Shown piece after piece: positions 16,048-24,494 of a DNA stretch of 64,000 nucleotides (positions within the stretch are counted from its first letter, which is position 1; every line of letters begins with the position of its first letter). A model generated the notes under the pieces. It did not search any database. It had not been told where the DNA came from and saw only the letters and a list, made by a program, of their open reading frames with translations. Made by a program: the position numbers and the translations under genes. The DNA lies in contig NZ_JASEEQ010000014.1 in NCBI RefSeq assembly GCF_030019515.1, positions 1-64,000 on the forward strand. Reading direction: 5' to 3'. This stretch comes from Nocardioides sp. Its GTDB lineage: Bacteria > Actinomycetota > Actinomycetes > Propionibacteriales > Nocardioidaceae.

Positions 16048-17528
16048 GCACGACGTACGACGTGAGCCACGCCGACCTGGCACCGACTCTCGGGGCCCGG
16101 CTGGCCGACGGCTTCCGGGTGGCGCTGGTCTCCGGCGCCGAGGACGACGACTGCTTCCGGGTCGTGTACGTGCTGGTGCGGGCGGGCGACCCGCCGGTCG
16201 AGCTGGCGCTCCGGGTGCCGAAGGACGAGCCGACGATCCCGTCGCTCGCCCGCCTCGACTACGGCACCGGCCGGTTCGAGCGCGAGCTGCGCGACCTCTA
16301 CGGCATCACGCCGTCCGGACACCCGTTACCGCGCCGCCTGGTGCGGCACGGCCACTGGCCGCGTGGCTGGTACCCGATGCGCCGCGATGCTGGGCCGCCG
16401 CCGCCGTTCGATGCCGACGTCGGCGCCTTCCCGTTCCTCGAGGTCGAGGGCGAGGGCGTCTACGAGATTCCCGTGGGGCCGGTGCACGCGGGCATGATCG
16501 AGCCCGGTCACTTCCGGTTCTCAGTCGTCGGCGAGACCATCCTGCGGATGAAGGCCCGGCTGTGGTTCGTCCACCGCGGGGTCGAGAAGCTCTTCGAGGG
16601 CCGTCGGCCCGGGGACGCCGTCGAGCTCGCCGAGCGGATCAGTGGCGACACCGCCGTCGGCCACACGACCGCCTTCGCAACCGCCGTCGAGGACGCGCTC
16701 GGCATCGAGGTCACCGAGCGGGACCGGCTGGCCCGCGCCCTGCTGCTCGAGCTCGAACGCATGCACAACCACGTCGCCGACCTCGGCGCGCTCGCCAACG
16801 ACGTCGGCTACGGGATCGTCAACGCCCACGCGCTGCGGATCCGAGAGTCGCTGCTGCGCCTGAACAAGGCGACGACGGGCCACCGGCTGCTCCGGGGCGG
16901 TGTCGGCATCGGCGCGACCCGGATCGCCGCGCTTCCCGACCCGGCCACCCTCGAGGCGGTGGCCGCCGAGGTCATCGAGCTCGCGGAGATCACGCTCGGC
17001 AACTCGATCGTGCGCGACCGGTTCACTGGGACCGCTGTCCTCGGCGCCGAGTCGGCCCGCGACCTGGGCACCCTCGGCTATGTGGCCCGGGCCTCCGGCA
17101 TCGACCGCGATGCGCGCCGTGACCACCCCTTCGTCGACCTGGGCGACCGGTTCCAGGTCGTCGTCGAGACCGGGGGCGATGTGCTCGCGCGGTACCGGGT
17201 CCGGGTGCGCGAGATCGCCGTCTCCGCGGCGGTCGCCGGCGACCTCGTCCATCGCCTCAGCACCGGCACCGGCACCGGCACCGGCGTCGACAGCAACACC
17301 GCGGCCCCGGGTGGCGGGCACGGACTCGGCCTGGTGGAAGGCTGGCGAGGTGCCATCGCGCACCGGGTCGAGATGGACCCGTCCGGGCGGTTGAGCCGGG
17401 TGAAGATCGTCGACCCGTCGTTCTTCAACTGGCCCGCGCTCCCGGTCGCGCTCGCGGACACGATCGTCCCGGACTTCCCGCTCGCCAACAAGAGCTTCAA
17501 CCAGTCCTACGCCGGCAACGACCTGTAG
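16044..17528 (+). CDS. hycE: NiFe-less HycE-like large subunit (NuoC-NuoD fusion)
   Basis: 494 residues: a NuoC/HycE N-terminal domain (about 1-125) fused to a NuoD/hydrogenase large-subunit domain. In real group-4 hydrogenases the L1 motif is a CxxC; here the aligned segment is ERISGDTAVGH, with Ser 200 and Thr 203 instead of Cys. The protein ends at NKSFNQSYAGNDL, just before where the second Cys pair (DPCxxC) would be. I see only one Cys, near the N-terminus, so Ni-Fe cannot be bound in the usual way. Known relatives are called Ehr complexes. A (ACCGGC)n tract encodes a Thr-Gly run near residue 407. Confidence 0.9.
   Translation: MSTTYDVSHADLAPTLGARLADGFRVALVSGAEDDDCFRVVYVLVRAGDPPVELALRVPKDEPTIPSLARLDYGTGRFERELRDLYGITPSGHPLPRRLVRHGHWPRGWYPMRRDAGPPPPFDADVGAFPFLEVEGEGVYEIPVGPVHAGMIEPGHFRFSVVGETILRMKARLWFVHRGVEKLFEGRRPGDAVELAERISGDTAVGHTTAFATAVEDALGIEVTERDRLARALLLELERMHNHVADLGALANDVGYGIVNAHALRIRESLLRLNKATTGHRLLRGGVGIGATRIAALPDPATLEAVAAEVIELAEITLGNSIVRDRFTGTAVLGAESARDLGTLGYVARASGIDRDARRDHPFVDLGDRFQVVVETGGDVLARYRVRVREIAVSAAVAGDLVHRLSTGTGTGTGVDSNTAAPGGGHGLGLVEGWRGAIAHRVEMDPSGRLSRVKIVDPSFFNWPALPVALADTIVPDFPLANKSFNQSYAGNDL
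17261..17285 (+). repeat. ACCGGC microsatellite inside hycE
   Basis: Four tandem copies of CACCGG/ACCGGC encode an alternating Thr-Gly linker in the large-subunit gene. In-frame expansion or contraction would change linker length without a frameshift. Confidence 0.7.
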
Positions 17529-17582
17529 GGGCCATGCCGGTCAGGCATTCCTAGTGTCGCGAGTCGTCAATTCCTGAACAGC

Positions 17583-17774
17583 TTGGGAAGTCATGAGGCA
17601 TGGCGAATCGTCCTGCCCCCTGCGCTGGTGTTGCGTGATGGTGATCGGGAGGGACTCGAAGGTTGGTTGCGGTCGCGGTCGGTGAGGGCTGGCCCGGTCA
17701 AACGGGCCCGGATCGTGCTACTGGCCGCTGACCGGGTGGCCAACCAGGACAAGCGAGTCCCGCCACTCTGGTGA
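17583..17774 (+). pseudogene. IS630-family transposase N-terminal remnant
   Basis: The reading frame contains LRDGDREGLEGWLRSRSVRAGPVKRARIVLLAADRVAN, the typical N-terminal helix-turn-helix start of IS630-type transposases in actinobacteria (GWLRSR...RARIVLLAADG..N..IA). It stops after about 60 residues, where an intact transposase continues for some 300 more; no DDE catalytic domain follows. It is therefore a truncated remnant and marks past insertion at the edge of the low-GC segment. Confidence 0.6.
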
Positions 17775-17828
17775 TCGCCGGCGCAACGGGCTTCCCCGAC
17801 TTGGCCGGTAGCAGCATGAAATGCGGAG

Positions 17829-17949
17829 TTGACCGCGTGTCGGTTACCTACTGCTGGGAGCATCGAGCGCGCTCAGCAGCTCAACGATGTGCCACCGAAC
17901 CATGCAGCAGTCCCCTGCGGGCTTGACCGCGTGTGTGTTACCTACTGCT
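17829..17949 (+). repeat. Two 27-base direct repeats, 94 bases apart
   Basis: 17829-17855 and 17923-17949 share TTGACCGCGTGT-nn-GTTACCTACTGCT with 2 mismatches in 27 positions. They lie just after the transposase remnant. They could be a partial duplication or mobile-element end repeats; no function is evident. Confidence 0.65.
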
Positions 17950-18396
17950 TGCTCACCGGTCGAACATCCCGATCCGGTTCTCAGCGCCGAGCGCAGCTTG
18001 TGACCTGATCGTTCATCAGCCCCCCTTGCCGTCCTTCTGAGCTGCACCCCGATGGGAGTGCCTACCCGTCGTGGTCCGACATTGCTGGTCGAGAACCGAC
18101 GTGAACGCCCGACGGCGACCGTACTTCCACCTCGATTGGGCGCTGATCGACGCTGCCTCAAACCGTCGCGTCAGTTGCGCGGCTCTGGACCGGCAAGGTC
18201 GGGAACGGCCATCCAATACGGCAGAGTCCAAGACTCGGATCCGCCTTCGCCAGCACAAGCCGCAACCGACAAACGCAGGCGTGTGCCAACCCGTCAACAC
18301 CCAAAAGGGGGCGTGCAAGCTCGCCCTTTGCGGCTGTCACCGGATCGAGAAGCAGACCCAGCCGCACTCACCCCTCAGCCACGTGAAATCGCGAAG

Positions 18397-18615
18397 CTAG
18401 GTCGGATCTGCGTTGAGATACTGACGCCAGCGCGAGATGAGTTCGCGGCATGCAGCCGAGCTATCACTATCCGCAGGGAGGTAGATCGCGACCTTCAAGT
18501 GCGTGGGGCCGATGTCGGAATTCATCTCGCAGACGATGGCTTCCTGTCGATTGAGATCCTGGATCCATCGGGTCGAGTCCTCCTCGACTGGCACGTCCAG
18601 CCACTCGACGATCAC
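18397..18615 (-). CDS. Small hypothetical protein (doubtful)
   Basis: A 72-residue frame from a GTG at 18615, beginning MIVEWLDVPVEEDSTRWIQ and ending RWRQYLNADPT. It has a mixed, globular-looking composition with no membrane segment or motif that I recognise. No clear ribosome binding site is visible and it stands alone in the gene-poor boundary region. It may be a real small gene, a fragment, or chance. Confidence 0.25.
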   Translation of the reverse strand: MIVEWLDVPVEEDSTRWIQDLNRQEAIVCEMNSDIGPTHLKVAIYLPADSDSSAACRELISRWRQYLNADPT

Positions 18616-18701
18616 GATAGGAACCTAAGCCGGCAGCCCTCAGCGGGCAAGACTCCGATCTGCGGGAGACAGCGCATCACTGACGTTCGATGCGGAGAAA
18701 T

Positions 18702-18748
18702 GGGGCCCGGGGTCTCCAGCCCACGGACGCTGGTGACACCCGGGCCCC
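18702..18748 (-). terminator. Hairpin after the sugar ABC transporter operon
   Basis: GGGGCCCGGG (18702-18711) and CCCGGGCCCC (18739-18748) are perfect inverted repeats around a 27-base loop. They begin nine bases beyond the stop of the minus-strand substrate-binding-protein gene and are followed on that strand by ATTTCT. A transcription terminator for the operon is the likely role. Confidence 0.6.
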
Positions 18749-18756
18749 TTTCCGTC

Positions 18757-19788
18757 CTACTCGGCCGAGCAGGGCGGCGGGTCAGCCAGGCCGCTGCCGA
18801 TTACCTCCGGCGTCGGTTCCCAGCTGACGGAGACGATCGAGTCGGGGGTGTTGATGGCCCACGGCGTCTGGCAGAGCTTCGGGTCTGCTTCCTTCCCCAT
18901 GAGAGCGTTTGCAAGCAGACGCACGCTCATCGTGGCTTCCTGCGAGGGCGAGGCGCCGACGGTGACGACCAGCTTGCCTGCCTGAAGCATGGCATTGCCC
19001 TCCGGCGAACCGTTCTGTGAAGCCACCTTAACCTGTCCGACCTTGTCGCCCAGCGCCGCGACGGCCCCCACAGCCATGTCCTCGTTTCCAACCACCAGAC
19101 CGGCGAGATCCGGGTGCTTGGTAATGATGTCCTGGGTGGCGTTGAACGCGACCTTTCGGTCGTAGTTGCCCGCGACCTCCTCGACGATCCGACTCGCGTC
19201 ACCGAAGCCCGCGACAAACCCGTCATGGAACGCGACCACCTCACTGCGGCCGACCGTACCCGAGATAATTGCGATCGGGCCCTCCGGAACCTCCTTGGCG
19301 AAGGCTTCACCAAGCGCCTTGGCCTGGTTGTAGAAGTTGACCTGCACGAAACCGACCGCGTTGTCCTCGTTCTCCTCGGAGTACCCGTAGAGAACCGAGA
19401 CCGGGATGTCGGCGTTGTTGGCCAGCCGAAGTTCAGCCTTGGCACTGGCGTCGCTGAGCGGGAACAGGATGATCCCGTCGACTTGGGAGGCGATCGCCGA
19501 GTTCACGTTCGCCAGCTCCTTGGTCGTGTCGAACGCGGAGTCGAAGACCTTCGACTCACCTCCGAGCTCCTCGATCGCAGCCTGCGATCCGGCGGTCGAC
19601 TTGAGGTAGTACTCGGCCGCACCGGACTGGATGATCGCAATCGTCTTGCCGTCGAGCGGCTTGGCGGAGTTCGTGGCGGCGACCTGTCCTCCGTCGCTGG
19701 CGTCTGAACTTCCGCAGGCTGCTGCTGTCAGTGCGAGCAGCATTGCGGCCAGAACGGCGCCGATCCGCCTTTGGTTGCTACCAAACAT
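18757..19788 (-). CDS. Sugar ABC transporter substrate-binding lipoprotein
   Basis: About 343 residues of the ribose/galactose-type periplasmic-binding family (PF13407-like). An N-terminal signal peptide ends in the lipobox LTAAAC, so it is a lipoprotein anchored outside the membrane. Fold markers: GKTIAIIQSGAAEYYLKSTAGSQAA, QVDGIILFPLSD, and GLVVGNEDMAVGAVAAL. AAGGAG lies 3 bases before the ATG at 19791 and 6 before the ATG at 19788; the latter spacing is better. It is the last gene of a five-gene minus-strand operon with permease, ATPase, isomerase and Gfo/Idh gene. Ligand probably a sugar or cyclitol. Confidence 0.9.
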   Translation of the reverse strand: MFGSNQRRIGAVLAAMLLALTAAACGSSDASDGGQVAATNSAKPLDGKTIAIIQSGAAEYYLKSTAGSQAAIEELGGESKVFDSAFDTTKELANVNSAIASQVDGIILFPLSDASAKAELRLANNADIPVSVLYGYSEENEDNAVGFVQVNFYNQAKALGEAFAKEVPEGPIAIISGTVGRSEVVAFHDGFVAGFGDASRIVEEVAGNYDRKVAFNATQDIITKHPDLAGLVVGNEDMAVGAVAALGDKVGQVKVASQNGSPEGNAMLQAGKLVVTVGASPSQEATMSVRLLANALMGKEADPKLCQTPWAINTPDSIVSVSWEPTPEVIGSGLADPPPCSAE

Positions 19789-19821
19789 CATTCTCTCCTT
19801 GTGTTGTGTTGGTCGGCACCG

Positions 19822-20787
19822 TCAGGTCTTTCGCTGCGCGAGCACAGCGATCACGATCACGAGGCCTTGGAGCACGAACTGCCAGCTGCTGGTGATCGAC
19901 AGCAGATTTAGGGAATTACCAATCAGAGCCAGGAGAAGGACCCCGAGAAGAGTGCCGAGCACGTCACCGCGCCCCCCCGCCAGAGGCGTGCCGCCTACGG
20001 CCACCGCTGCGATGGCCGCGAGTTCCAACCCCCTGCCCATCTCTGGTTGAGCAGAGGCGAGCTGAGCGGTCATCAGGACGCCCCCGATGCCGACGAAAAC
20101 ACCGCTGATGGCATAGACGACGACCTTGACGGCATCGATGCGGATTCCGGACAGCCTGGCCGCGCTCTCGGACGACCCGATCGCGTACAGCCACCGGCCC
20201 AGAGCCGTGTACGTAAGAGTGAGGTGTGTGACGACCACGACAACCCCGAACACGAAGACCACGAGCGGGAGGCCAAGAGGGCGCCAGTCAATGATGCTGA
20301 TGAACGACTCGGGGATGTCCGTGACGGGCGAGATCGAGACGAGCAAGGTGACCCCTTGCAGCAGCGTCAGAACACCGAGCGTGAGGACGAATGGGTGGTG
20401 CGACGACTTCGCCGCGAGAAAGCCAGTGGCGCCCCCGACCGCACTCGCCGTCATGATGGCCGCGATGACCGCGATCAACGGCGACCAGCCGTCAGCCATG
20501 AGCGTGGCAAGGAGCACGCCGGCGAGCGAGACCCCTGATCCGACGGAGAGATCGATTCCGCCCGAGACCATCAGGAGCGTGGTGCCCATCGCCAGGATGC
20601 CGATGATTGAGCACTGCACGAGGATGTTCTCGAAGTTGGCCCAGGAGAGGAACACCTCGGACTTGAATGCCGTGATGGCTGCGATCGTCCCGATGACGAG
20701 CAGGAGGGCGATCTTGGATCTGTGCTCGCTCAACCTCTGGGCCAGCTCAGCCCGCCTGGTCGTGATGGCATGGGTCATCCCTGTCAT
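19822..20787 (-). CDS. Sugar ABC transporter permease (RbsC-like)
   Basis: 321 residues, about 8-10 membrane helices, of the BPD_transp_2 type used by ribose and other monosaccharide importers. Markers: GTTLLMVSGGIDLSVGSGVSLAGV (about 85-110), AAKSSHHPFVLTLGVLTLLQG, and GGTPLAGGRGDVLGTLLGVLLLALIGNSLNLL near the C-terminus. The start overlaps the ATPase stop (ATGA). A single permease gene, probably working as a homodimer with the double-ATPase subunit. Confidence 0.92.
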   Translation of the reverse strand: MTGMTHAITTRRAELAQRLSEHRSKIALLLVIGTIAAITAFKSEVFLSWANFENILVQCSIIGILAMGTTLLMVSGGIDLSVGSGVSLAGVLLATLMADGWSPLIAVIAAIMTASAVGGATGFLAAKSSHHPFVLTLGVLTLLQGVTLLVSISPVTDIPESFISIIDWRPLGLPLVVFVFGVVVVVTHLTLTYTALGRWLYAIGSSESAARLSGIRIDAVKVVVYAISGVFVGIGGVLMTAQLASAQPEMGRGLELAAIAAVAVGGTPLAGGRGDVLGTLLGVLLLALIGNSLNLLSITSSWQFVLQGLVIVIAVLAQRKT

Positions 20788-22292
20788 GTCAAGGCCTCCG
20801 TGTACTGGCTGGACTGGACGTTCGCGCCCATCGCGAGCGGGATGATGTCGGCCTCGGTGATGTGCTGGCGGTCGAGTTCGCCGACGATGCGGCCGCCGCG
20901 CATGACGAGCACGCGGTCCGCGATCTGCTGAAGCTCTTCGATGTCCTGGGAGATCACGAGGATGGCTCCACCATCGTCGGCCAAATTGCGCACGGCGCCC
21001 AGGATCTGGTCGCGAGCACCTACGTCGACGCCCTGGCTGGGCTCATCGAGGATCAGGATCCGCGAGCCTGCGTGCATCCAGCGAGCGATCACCAGCTTCT
21101 GCTGATTCCCTCCCGACAGTGCGTTGGGCGCGATTCTGGTCGACGGCGGTACGACAGCCAGGTGGTCGACCCACCGGGCAGCAGTCTCGCGTTCGCGGCG
21201 CAGGTTCAACAGGCCCAGGACACTCCTGGTGAGCCTGGCCAACGTGATGTTCTTTGCGGCACTCAGCCCCATGAGCAGCGCGTCCTTCTTGCGGTCCTCC
21301 GGCACCAGGCCGATACCCCGCTTGATGGCGTCCGAGGGATGCCGCGGCTTGTACGTCGTGCCGAACACCTGGATGTCGCCCCGTTCGAAGGACTCGATGC
21401 CGAAGAGAACCCGCGCCAGTCGTGATCGGCCAGATCCGACCAGACCCGTCACACCGAGCACCTCGCCGGAGCTGAGGTCGAGAGTGATGTCCGACAACCC
21501 CGCGGCCTGGCCGACCCCGCGAAGCTGGAGTGCGGGCGCGCCCAGTTCCCGCGGTTCGGTGGTTCGAGCCGCGATCTCGTGGCCGATCATGGCCGTGACC
21601 ATCGTGTCGACGTCGAGCTTGTCCGCACTCTGGTGGAGCACCGTCTGTCCACCGCGCATGACCGTCACGACGTCGCAGAGATCCAGCACCTCGTCCATGT
21701 GGTGGGAGATGTAGATGATTGCGGCGCCACGATCCTTCAGTCCCCGGACCACTTCGAAGAGCTGCCTGCGCTCCTTCTCACCCAAGGCGGCCGTCGGCTC
21801 GTCCATGATCAGGACGCGCGAGTCCCGGAACAGGGCCTTGGCGATCTCCAGCAGCTGCTGCTCCGCCGGCGAGAGGGCGCCGGCAAGCGTCTCCGAGGGC
21901 TTGCTCAGTCCCACGGTGCGCAGGATCTCGGTCACTGCCGAACGCTGCCGGGCCGTTGCGAGCAGGGAACCGAAGCGGGTGGCCTCCTGACCCAGGAGCA
22001 CGTTGGCCACCAGATCGAGGTGCGGCGCCAGCCCCGGATCCTGATAGATGCACGCGAGACCAAGTTGGTGCGCGGACCTCGGCGTCAGCGAGGAGCCGCT
22101 CCAGGTACCCAGCGTGATGGAACCCGAGTCTGGGTCGATCGCCCCGGACAGCACCTTCACGAGGGTCGATTTGCCGGCGCCGTTCGCGCCGACAAGCCCG
22201 TGGATCTGTCCGGACGCAACCTGAATGTCGACGCCTCGAAGAGCCTGGTTGGCTCCGTAAGACTTCGTCAGTCCGGTCGCTTTCAAGACCAT
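20784..22292 (-). CDS. Sugar ABC transporter ATP-binding protein (RbsA-like, two ABC domains)
   Basis: 502 residues. First ABC domain (about 1-240) with Walker A GANGAGKST, signature LSPAEQQ and Walker B VLIMDEPTAAL. Second ABC domain (about 250-495) with signature LSGGNQQK and Walker B ILILDEPSQGVD. As in RbsA/MglA, the second domain has a degenerate Walker A (GLVGSGRS). GAGGAG lies before the ATG. It overlaps the permease by four bases and is separated from the upstream isomerase by an 82-base gap with a strong hairpin. Confidence 0.93.
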   Translation of the reverse strand: MVLKATGLTKSYGANQALRGVDIQVASGQIHGLVGANGAGKSTLVKVLSGAIDPDSGSITLGTWSGSSLTPRSAHQLGLACIYQDPGLAPHLDLVANVLLGQEATRFGSLLATARQRSAVTEILRTVGLSKPSETLAGALSPAEQQLLEIAKALFRDSRVLIMDEPTAALGEKERRQLFEVVRGLKDRGAAIIYISHHMDEVLDLCDVVTVMRGGQTVLHQSADKLDVDTMVTAMIGHEIAARTTEPRELGAPALQLRGVGQAAGLSDITLDLSSGEVLGVTGLVGSGRSRLARVLFGIESFERGDIQVFGTTYKPRHPSDAIKRGIGLVPEDRKKDALLMGLSAAKNITLARLTRSVLGLLNLRRERETAARWVDHLAVVPPSTRIAPNALSGGNQQKLVIARWMHAGSRILILDEPSQGVDVGARDQILGAVRNLADDGGAILVISQDIEELQQIADRVLVMRGGRIVGELDRQHITEADIIPLAMGANVQSSQYTEALT

Positions 22293-22326
22293 CGTCGTGC
22301 TCCTCTGTGACAGTTCCGGGCAGGCG

Positions 22327-22354
22327 GCATCACCCCCGAGAACGGGGGTGATGC
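22327..22354 (-). terminator. Intercistronic hairpin in the transporter operon
   Basis: GCATCACCCCCG and CGGGGGTGATGC form a perfect 12-base-pair stem with an AGAA loop between the TIM-barrel gene and the ATPase gene. There is no T-tract. It may be a partial terminator or a processing/stability element that sets different enzyme and transporter levels. Confidence 0.5.
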
Positions 22355-22374
22355 GCGCCGAGATCAGTGCGCGA

Positions 22375-23286
22375 TTAGAGGTGGCGGTTAAGGAGATCCT
22401 TCACGACCGGGAGGCCGTTCCACGCGTCGGTCCAGACGATCGGGCCCATCGGGATTACGTCGAGCCCCCACCAGGGACCACGGAATCCGGACTCGATGAT
22501 TGCCGGGATGATGGCCTCGAAGTCGAGCACCCCCCGACCCAGACCGAGGTGCGAGCCGAAGAGGTTCGACCAGGTGTTGTTGTCGTTGTCATTGATGCCG
22601 ACATCCCCGATGTGGCCGCTGAGCATCGCGATGAATTCCAGCTGTCCGCCCTCGAGCTGCTCGAGGGGTTGCACCTGGTTGTGGGCCATGACAGCGATCG
22701 CCTGGCCGTGGCCGAAGTCGTAGCTGATCTTGAAGTTGTCGGACCCGACGTCCAGGAGCAATTGGAGAATCTCTGAGGGCTTGACGAAGACCTGTCCGGT
22801 CTCCGGTTCCCAGACGAGCAGGACGCCCGCTTCGGCGGCCTGCTTCGCCTGACGGCTGAAGGTCGTGACGACCCGGTCCCAGACGGCGGAATAGTCTGCG
22901 TCACGCGCCAACGGCCCGAAGGAGCCGGGATCGACCCGCATGACGGGTGCACCGATGTCAGCCGCCAACGAGAGCGAGTCGTCGAAGTACTTGGTGTACG
23001 CGGCCAACACGGAATCGTCGCCGGTTGCCCACGGCATCACGTAGGGATCGGGCGCGTAACCGGCGACCTCGAGATCGTGCGACCGGACCAGGTCTACGAG
23101 CCGGGCTCGCGAGGCCTTGTCCGGGTAGCGTTCTACCGGCGCGTGATCGGAGAATCCTGCGCCGATCGAGACGCCGTCGAACCCGAAGGCGGACAGAACC
23201 TTGACGACTGTCTCAAGCGGCGCCGGACGCTCGAACCCGAAGGTGAAGCACCAGCTGCCCATGTAGACCTTGGGTGTCGTTGTCAT
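22375..23286 (-). CDS. Sugar phosphate isomerase/epimerase-like TIM-barrel protein
   Basis: 303 residues, AP-endonuclease-2/xylose-isomerase-like TIM barrel (PF01261 type). Likely metal ligands: Glu in LLVWEPETG (about 160), Asp/His in ISYDFGHG (about 195), His in SGHIGDVGIND (about 225). Such proteins act as isomerases, epimerases or dehydratases of sugars, inositols and keto-sugars. An AGGAG lies 7 bases before the ATG at 23286 and only 1 before the upstream ATG at 23292, so the shorter start is preferred. Ten bases downstream of the Gfo/Idh gene. Exact reaction unknown. Confidence 0.82.
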   Translation of the reverse strand: MTTTPKVYMGSWCFTFGFERPAPLETVVKVLSAFGFDGVSIGAGFSDHAPVERYPDKASRARLVDLVRSHDLEVAGYAPDPYVMPWATGDDSVLAAYTKYFDDSLSLAADIGAPVMRVDPGSFGPLARDADYSAVWDRVVTTFSRQAKQAAEAGVLLVWEPETGQVFVKPSEILQLLLDVGSDNFKISYDFGHGQAIAVMAHNQVQPLEQLEGGQLEFIAMLSGHIGDVGINDNDNNTWSNLFGSHLGLGRGVLDFEAIIPAIIESGFRGPWWGLDVIPMGPIVWTDAWNGLPVVKDLLNRHL

Positions 23287-23296
23287 CGTCATACTC

Positions 23297-24253
23297 CTAG
23301 GCGTTGAGGTGGTACGGGACCACGGACGTGTTGAATCGGTGCGAGTTGTAGATCGCGTCCTCGAGCTCGAGCGCCCGGATCCCGTCGAGGGCAGTGATCG
23401 GCGACGCCTCACTGTTGAGAACCGAGTGCGCGAAGTCCTTGAGGACCAGCGGGAAGGTGCGATTGAAGAGGGACCCCGAGTCGCCGATGTGGTTCATGTC
23501 CCCGACGAGGTCCGGGTACGCGGCCTGCCCGTCCACACCGGCGTAGGTGAGCGACATCAGCGGGAAGTCGTTCGCGATTCGGTCGGTTCCGGTGACACTG
23601 CCGAGGCCGCCGTTGGCGAACTCGAAGATTGCCGACTTGGCGAACGGGGCGGTGTAGACCCAGTCCCCGAGGGGATACTCGAACGGTTTCCCGTCGAGGA
23701 TGTACGTCCCGCGGACGCTGACGATTTCACCGCACAGGAATCGCAACAGGTCGATGCTGTGGTGGAACGTGTAGCCATGGCCGCAGATGTTGATGAACGC
23801 CAGGTCGCCGAACTCGCCGGCGTCGATTCGCTGCTTCAGCTCGACGACGGTCTCCATGTAGCGGTAGTTGTAGTTGACCATGAAGGTCAGGCCGGCGTCG
23901 TCAGCGATCTGCTTGAGCTCACGCGCCTGCGACAGGTCGTCGGTTAGCGCCTTCTCGCAAAGGACGTGCTTGCCGGCGAGTAGTGCCTTCTTCGCGATCT
24001 CGTAGTGGCCTGGCTCCTTGACACACACGTCGACCGCGTCGATCTTGGCTTCGGCGAGCATCTGGTCGACGTTTCGATAAGCCTCCGCCCCAAAACTTCC
24101 CGCCACCGGAACGGTGCGCTCCTCGAAGTTGCGCTCGCGGTCCGTACACGCGACCAGCTCGATCTCGTCGAGAGTCCTGTAGCCGCTGCCGTGCAGGGCT
24201 GAGGCCGCGAGGCCGCAGCCGACAACCCCTAGTCGAAGCCTGTCGTTTTCCAT
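23297..24253 (-). CDS. Gfo/Idh/MocA-family NAD(P)-dependent oxidoreductase (1)
   Basis: 318 residues. Rossmann motif GVVGCGLAASALHG at about 8-21; the catalytic Lys region reads CEKALT (about 99) where the family usually has EKP; HHSIDLLRFLCG (about 165) carries the catalytic His and Asp. Members oxidise or reduce sugars, inositols and their 3-keto forms. First gene of the minus-strand operon, with a GGAGGAAGGG ribosome site, directly behind a LacI-type palindrome at 24310. Confidence 0.88.
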   Translation of the reverse strand: MENDRLRLGVVGCGLAASALHGSGYRTLDEIELVACTDRERNFEERTVPVAGSFGAEAYRNVDQMLAEAKIDAVDVCVKEPGHYEIAKKALLAGKHVLCEKALTDDLSQARELKQIADDAGLTFMVNYNYRYMETVVELKQRIDAGEFGDLAFINICGHGYTFHHSIDLLRFLCGEIVSVRGTYILDGKPFEYPLGDWVYTAPFAKSAIFEFANGGLGSVTGTDRIANDFPLMSLTYAGVDGQAAYPDLVGDMNHIGDSGSLFNRTFPLVLKDFAHSVLNSEASPITALDGIRALELEDAIYNSHRFNTSVVPYHLNA

Positions 24254-24309
24254 GGTGTCCCTTCCTCCGCTCGTGTGCAGTAGCCCCGCGCCGCGTGACC
24301 GCGGTCACT

Positions 24310-24323
24310 TGGAATCGGTTCCA
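24310..24323. promoter_or_regulatory. LacI-type operator O1
   Basis: TGGAATCGGTTCCA is an almost perfect palindrome of the LacI/GalR class (TGGAA-nCGn-TTCCA). It lies 57 bases before the start of the minus-strand transporter operon. The adjacent LacI gene (26634) is the likely binder. Confidence 0.75.
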
Positions 24324-24446
24324 GAACAAAACCACGCCGTGAATCGACTTGTCAATGGCCCGGTTCGTACCACTTTCTCGCTCGGTAGAGCGGTTCTGCT
24401 GCTTCCACCGCAGCTGATTGACGGCGTGACTTCGGCCGTGTAGAAC

Positions 24447-24460
24447 TGGAAGCGATTCCA
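24447..24460. promoter_or_regulatory. LacI-type operator O2
   Basis: TGGAAGCGATTCCA matches O1 at the outer ten positions and lies 35 bases before the plus-strand dehydratase gene. O1 and O2 are about 137 bases apart in one divergent promoter region, a spacing that would permit looping. Confidence 0.75.
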
Positions 24461-24494
24461 GCCAGTTCTAGACTCAACGACCCAAGGGAACGCC

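Larger units (their letters stand above)
17529..18756. other. Gene-poor left boundary of the catabolic segment
   Basis: About 1.2 kb between the Hyc-like operon and the ABC-transporter operon. It has visibly lower GC and short, non-conserved reading frames. It holds a weak inverted repeat (ATGCC/GGCAT, 17534-17548), an IS630-type transposase remnant (17583-17774), two near-identical 27-base direct repeats (17829 and 17923), and a hairpin next to the transporter operon (18702-18748). Degenerate mobile-element DNA is the simplest reading. Confidence 0.6.

Noticed and set aside
14374..16083. A 569-residue minus-strand frame opposite hycQ
   Set aside because: Antisense shadow; rich in His, Gly, Arg and Gln with no domain; no ribosome site or promoter seen.
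10506..17528. A functional formate hydrogenlyase, as the gene names hycD/hycE would imply
   Set aside because: The Ni-Fe cysteines are absent from the large subunit, and no formate dehydrogenase or maturation genes are adjacent.
17829..17949. CRISPR array suggested by two 27-base repeats
   Set aside because: Only two copies, a 67-base spacer, no further units and no cas genes.
18052..19020. A 322-residue plus-strand frame in the boundary region
   Set aside because: Its second half is antisense to the substrate-binding-protein gene and its first half lacks any recognisable domain or consistent codon bias.
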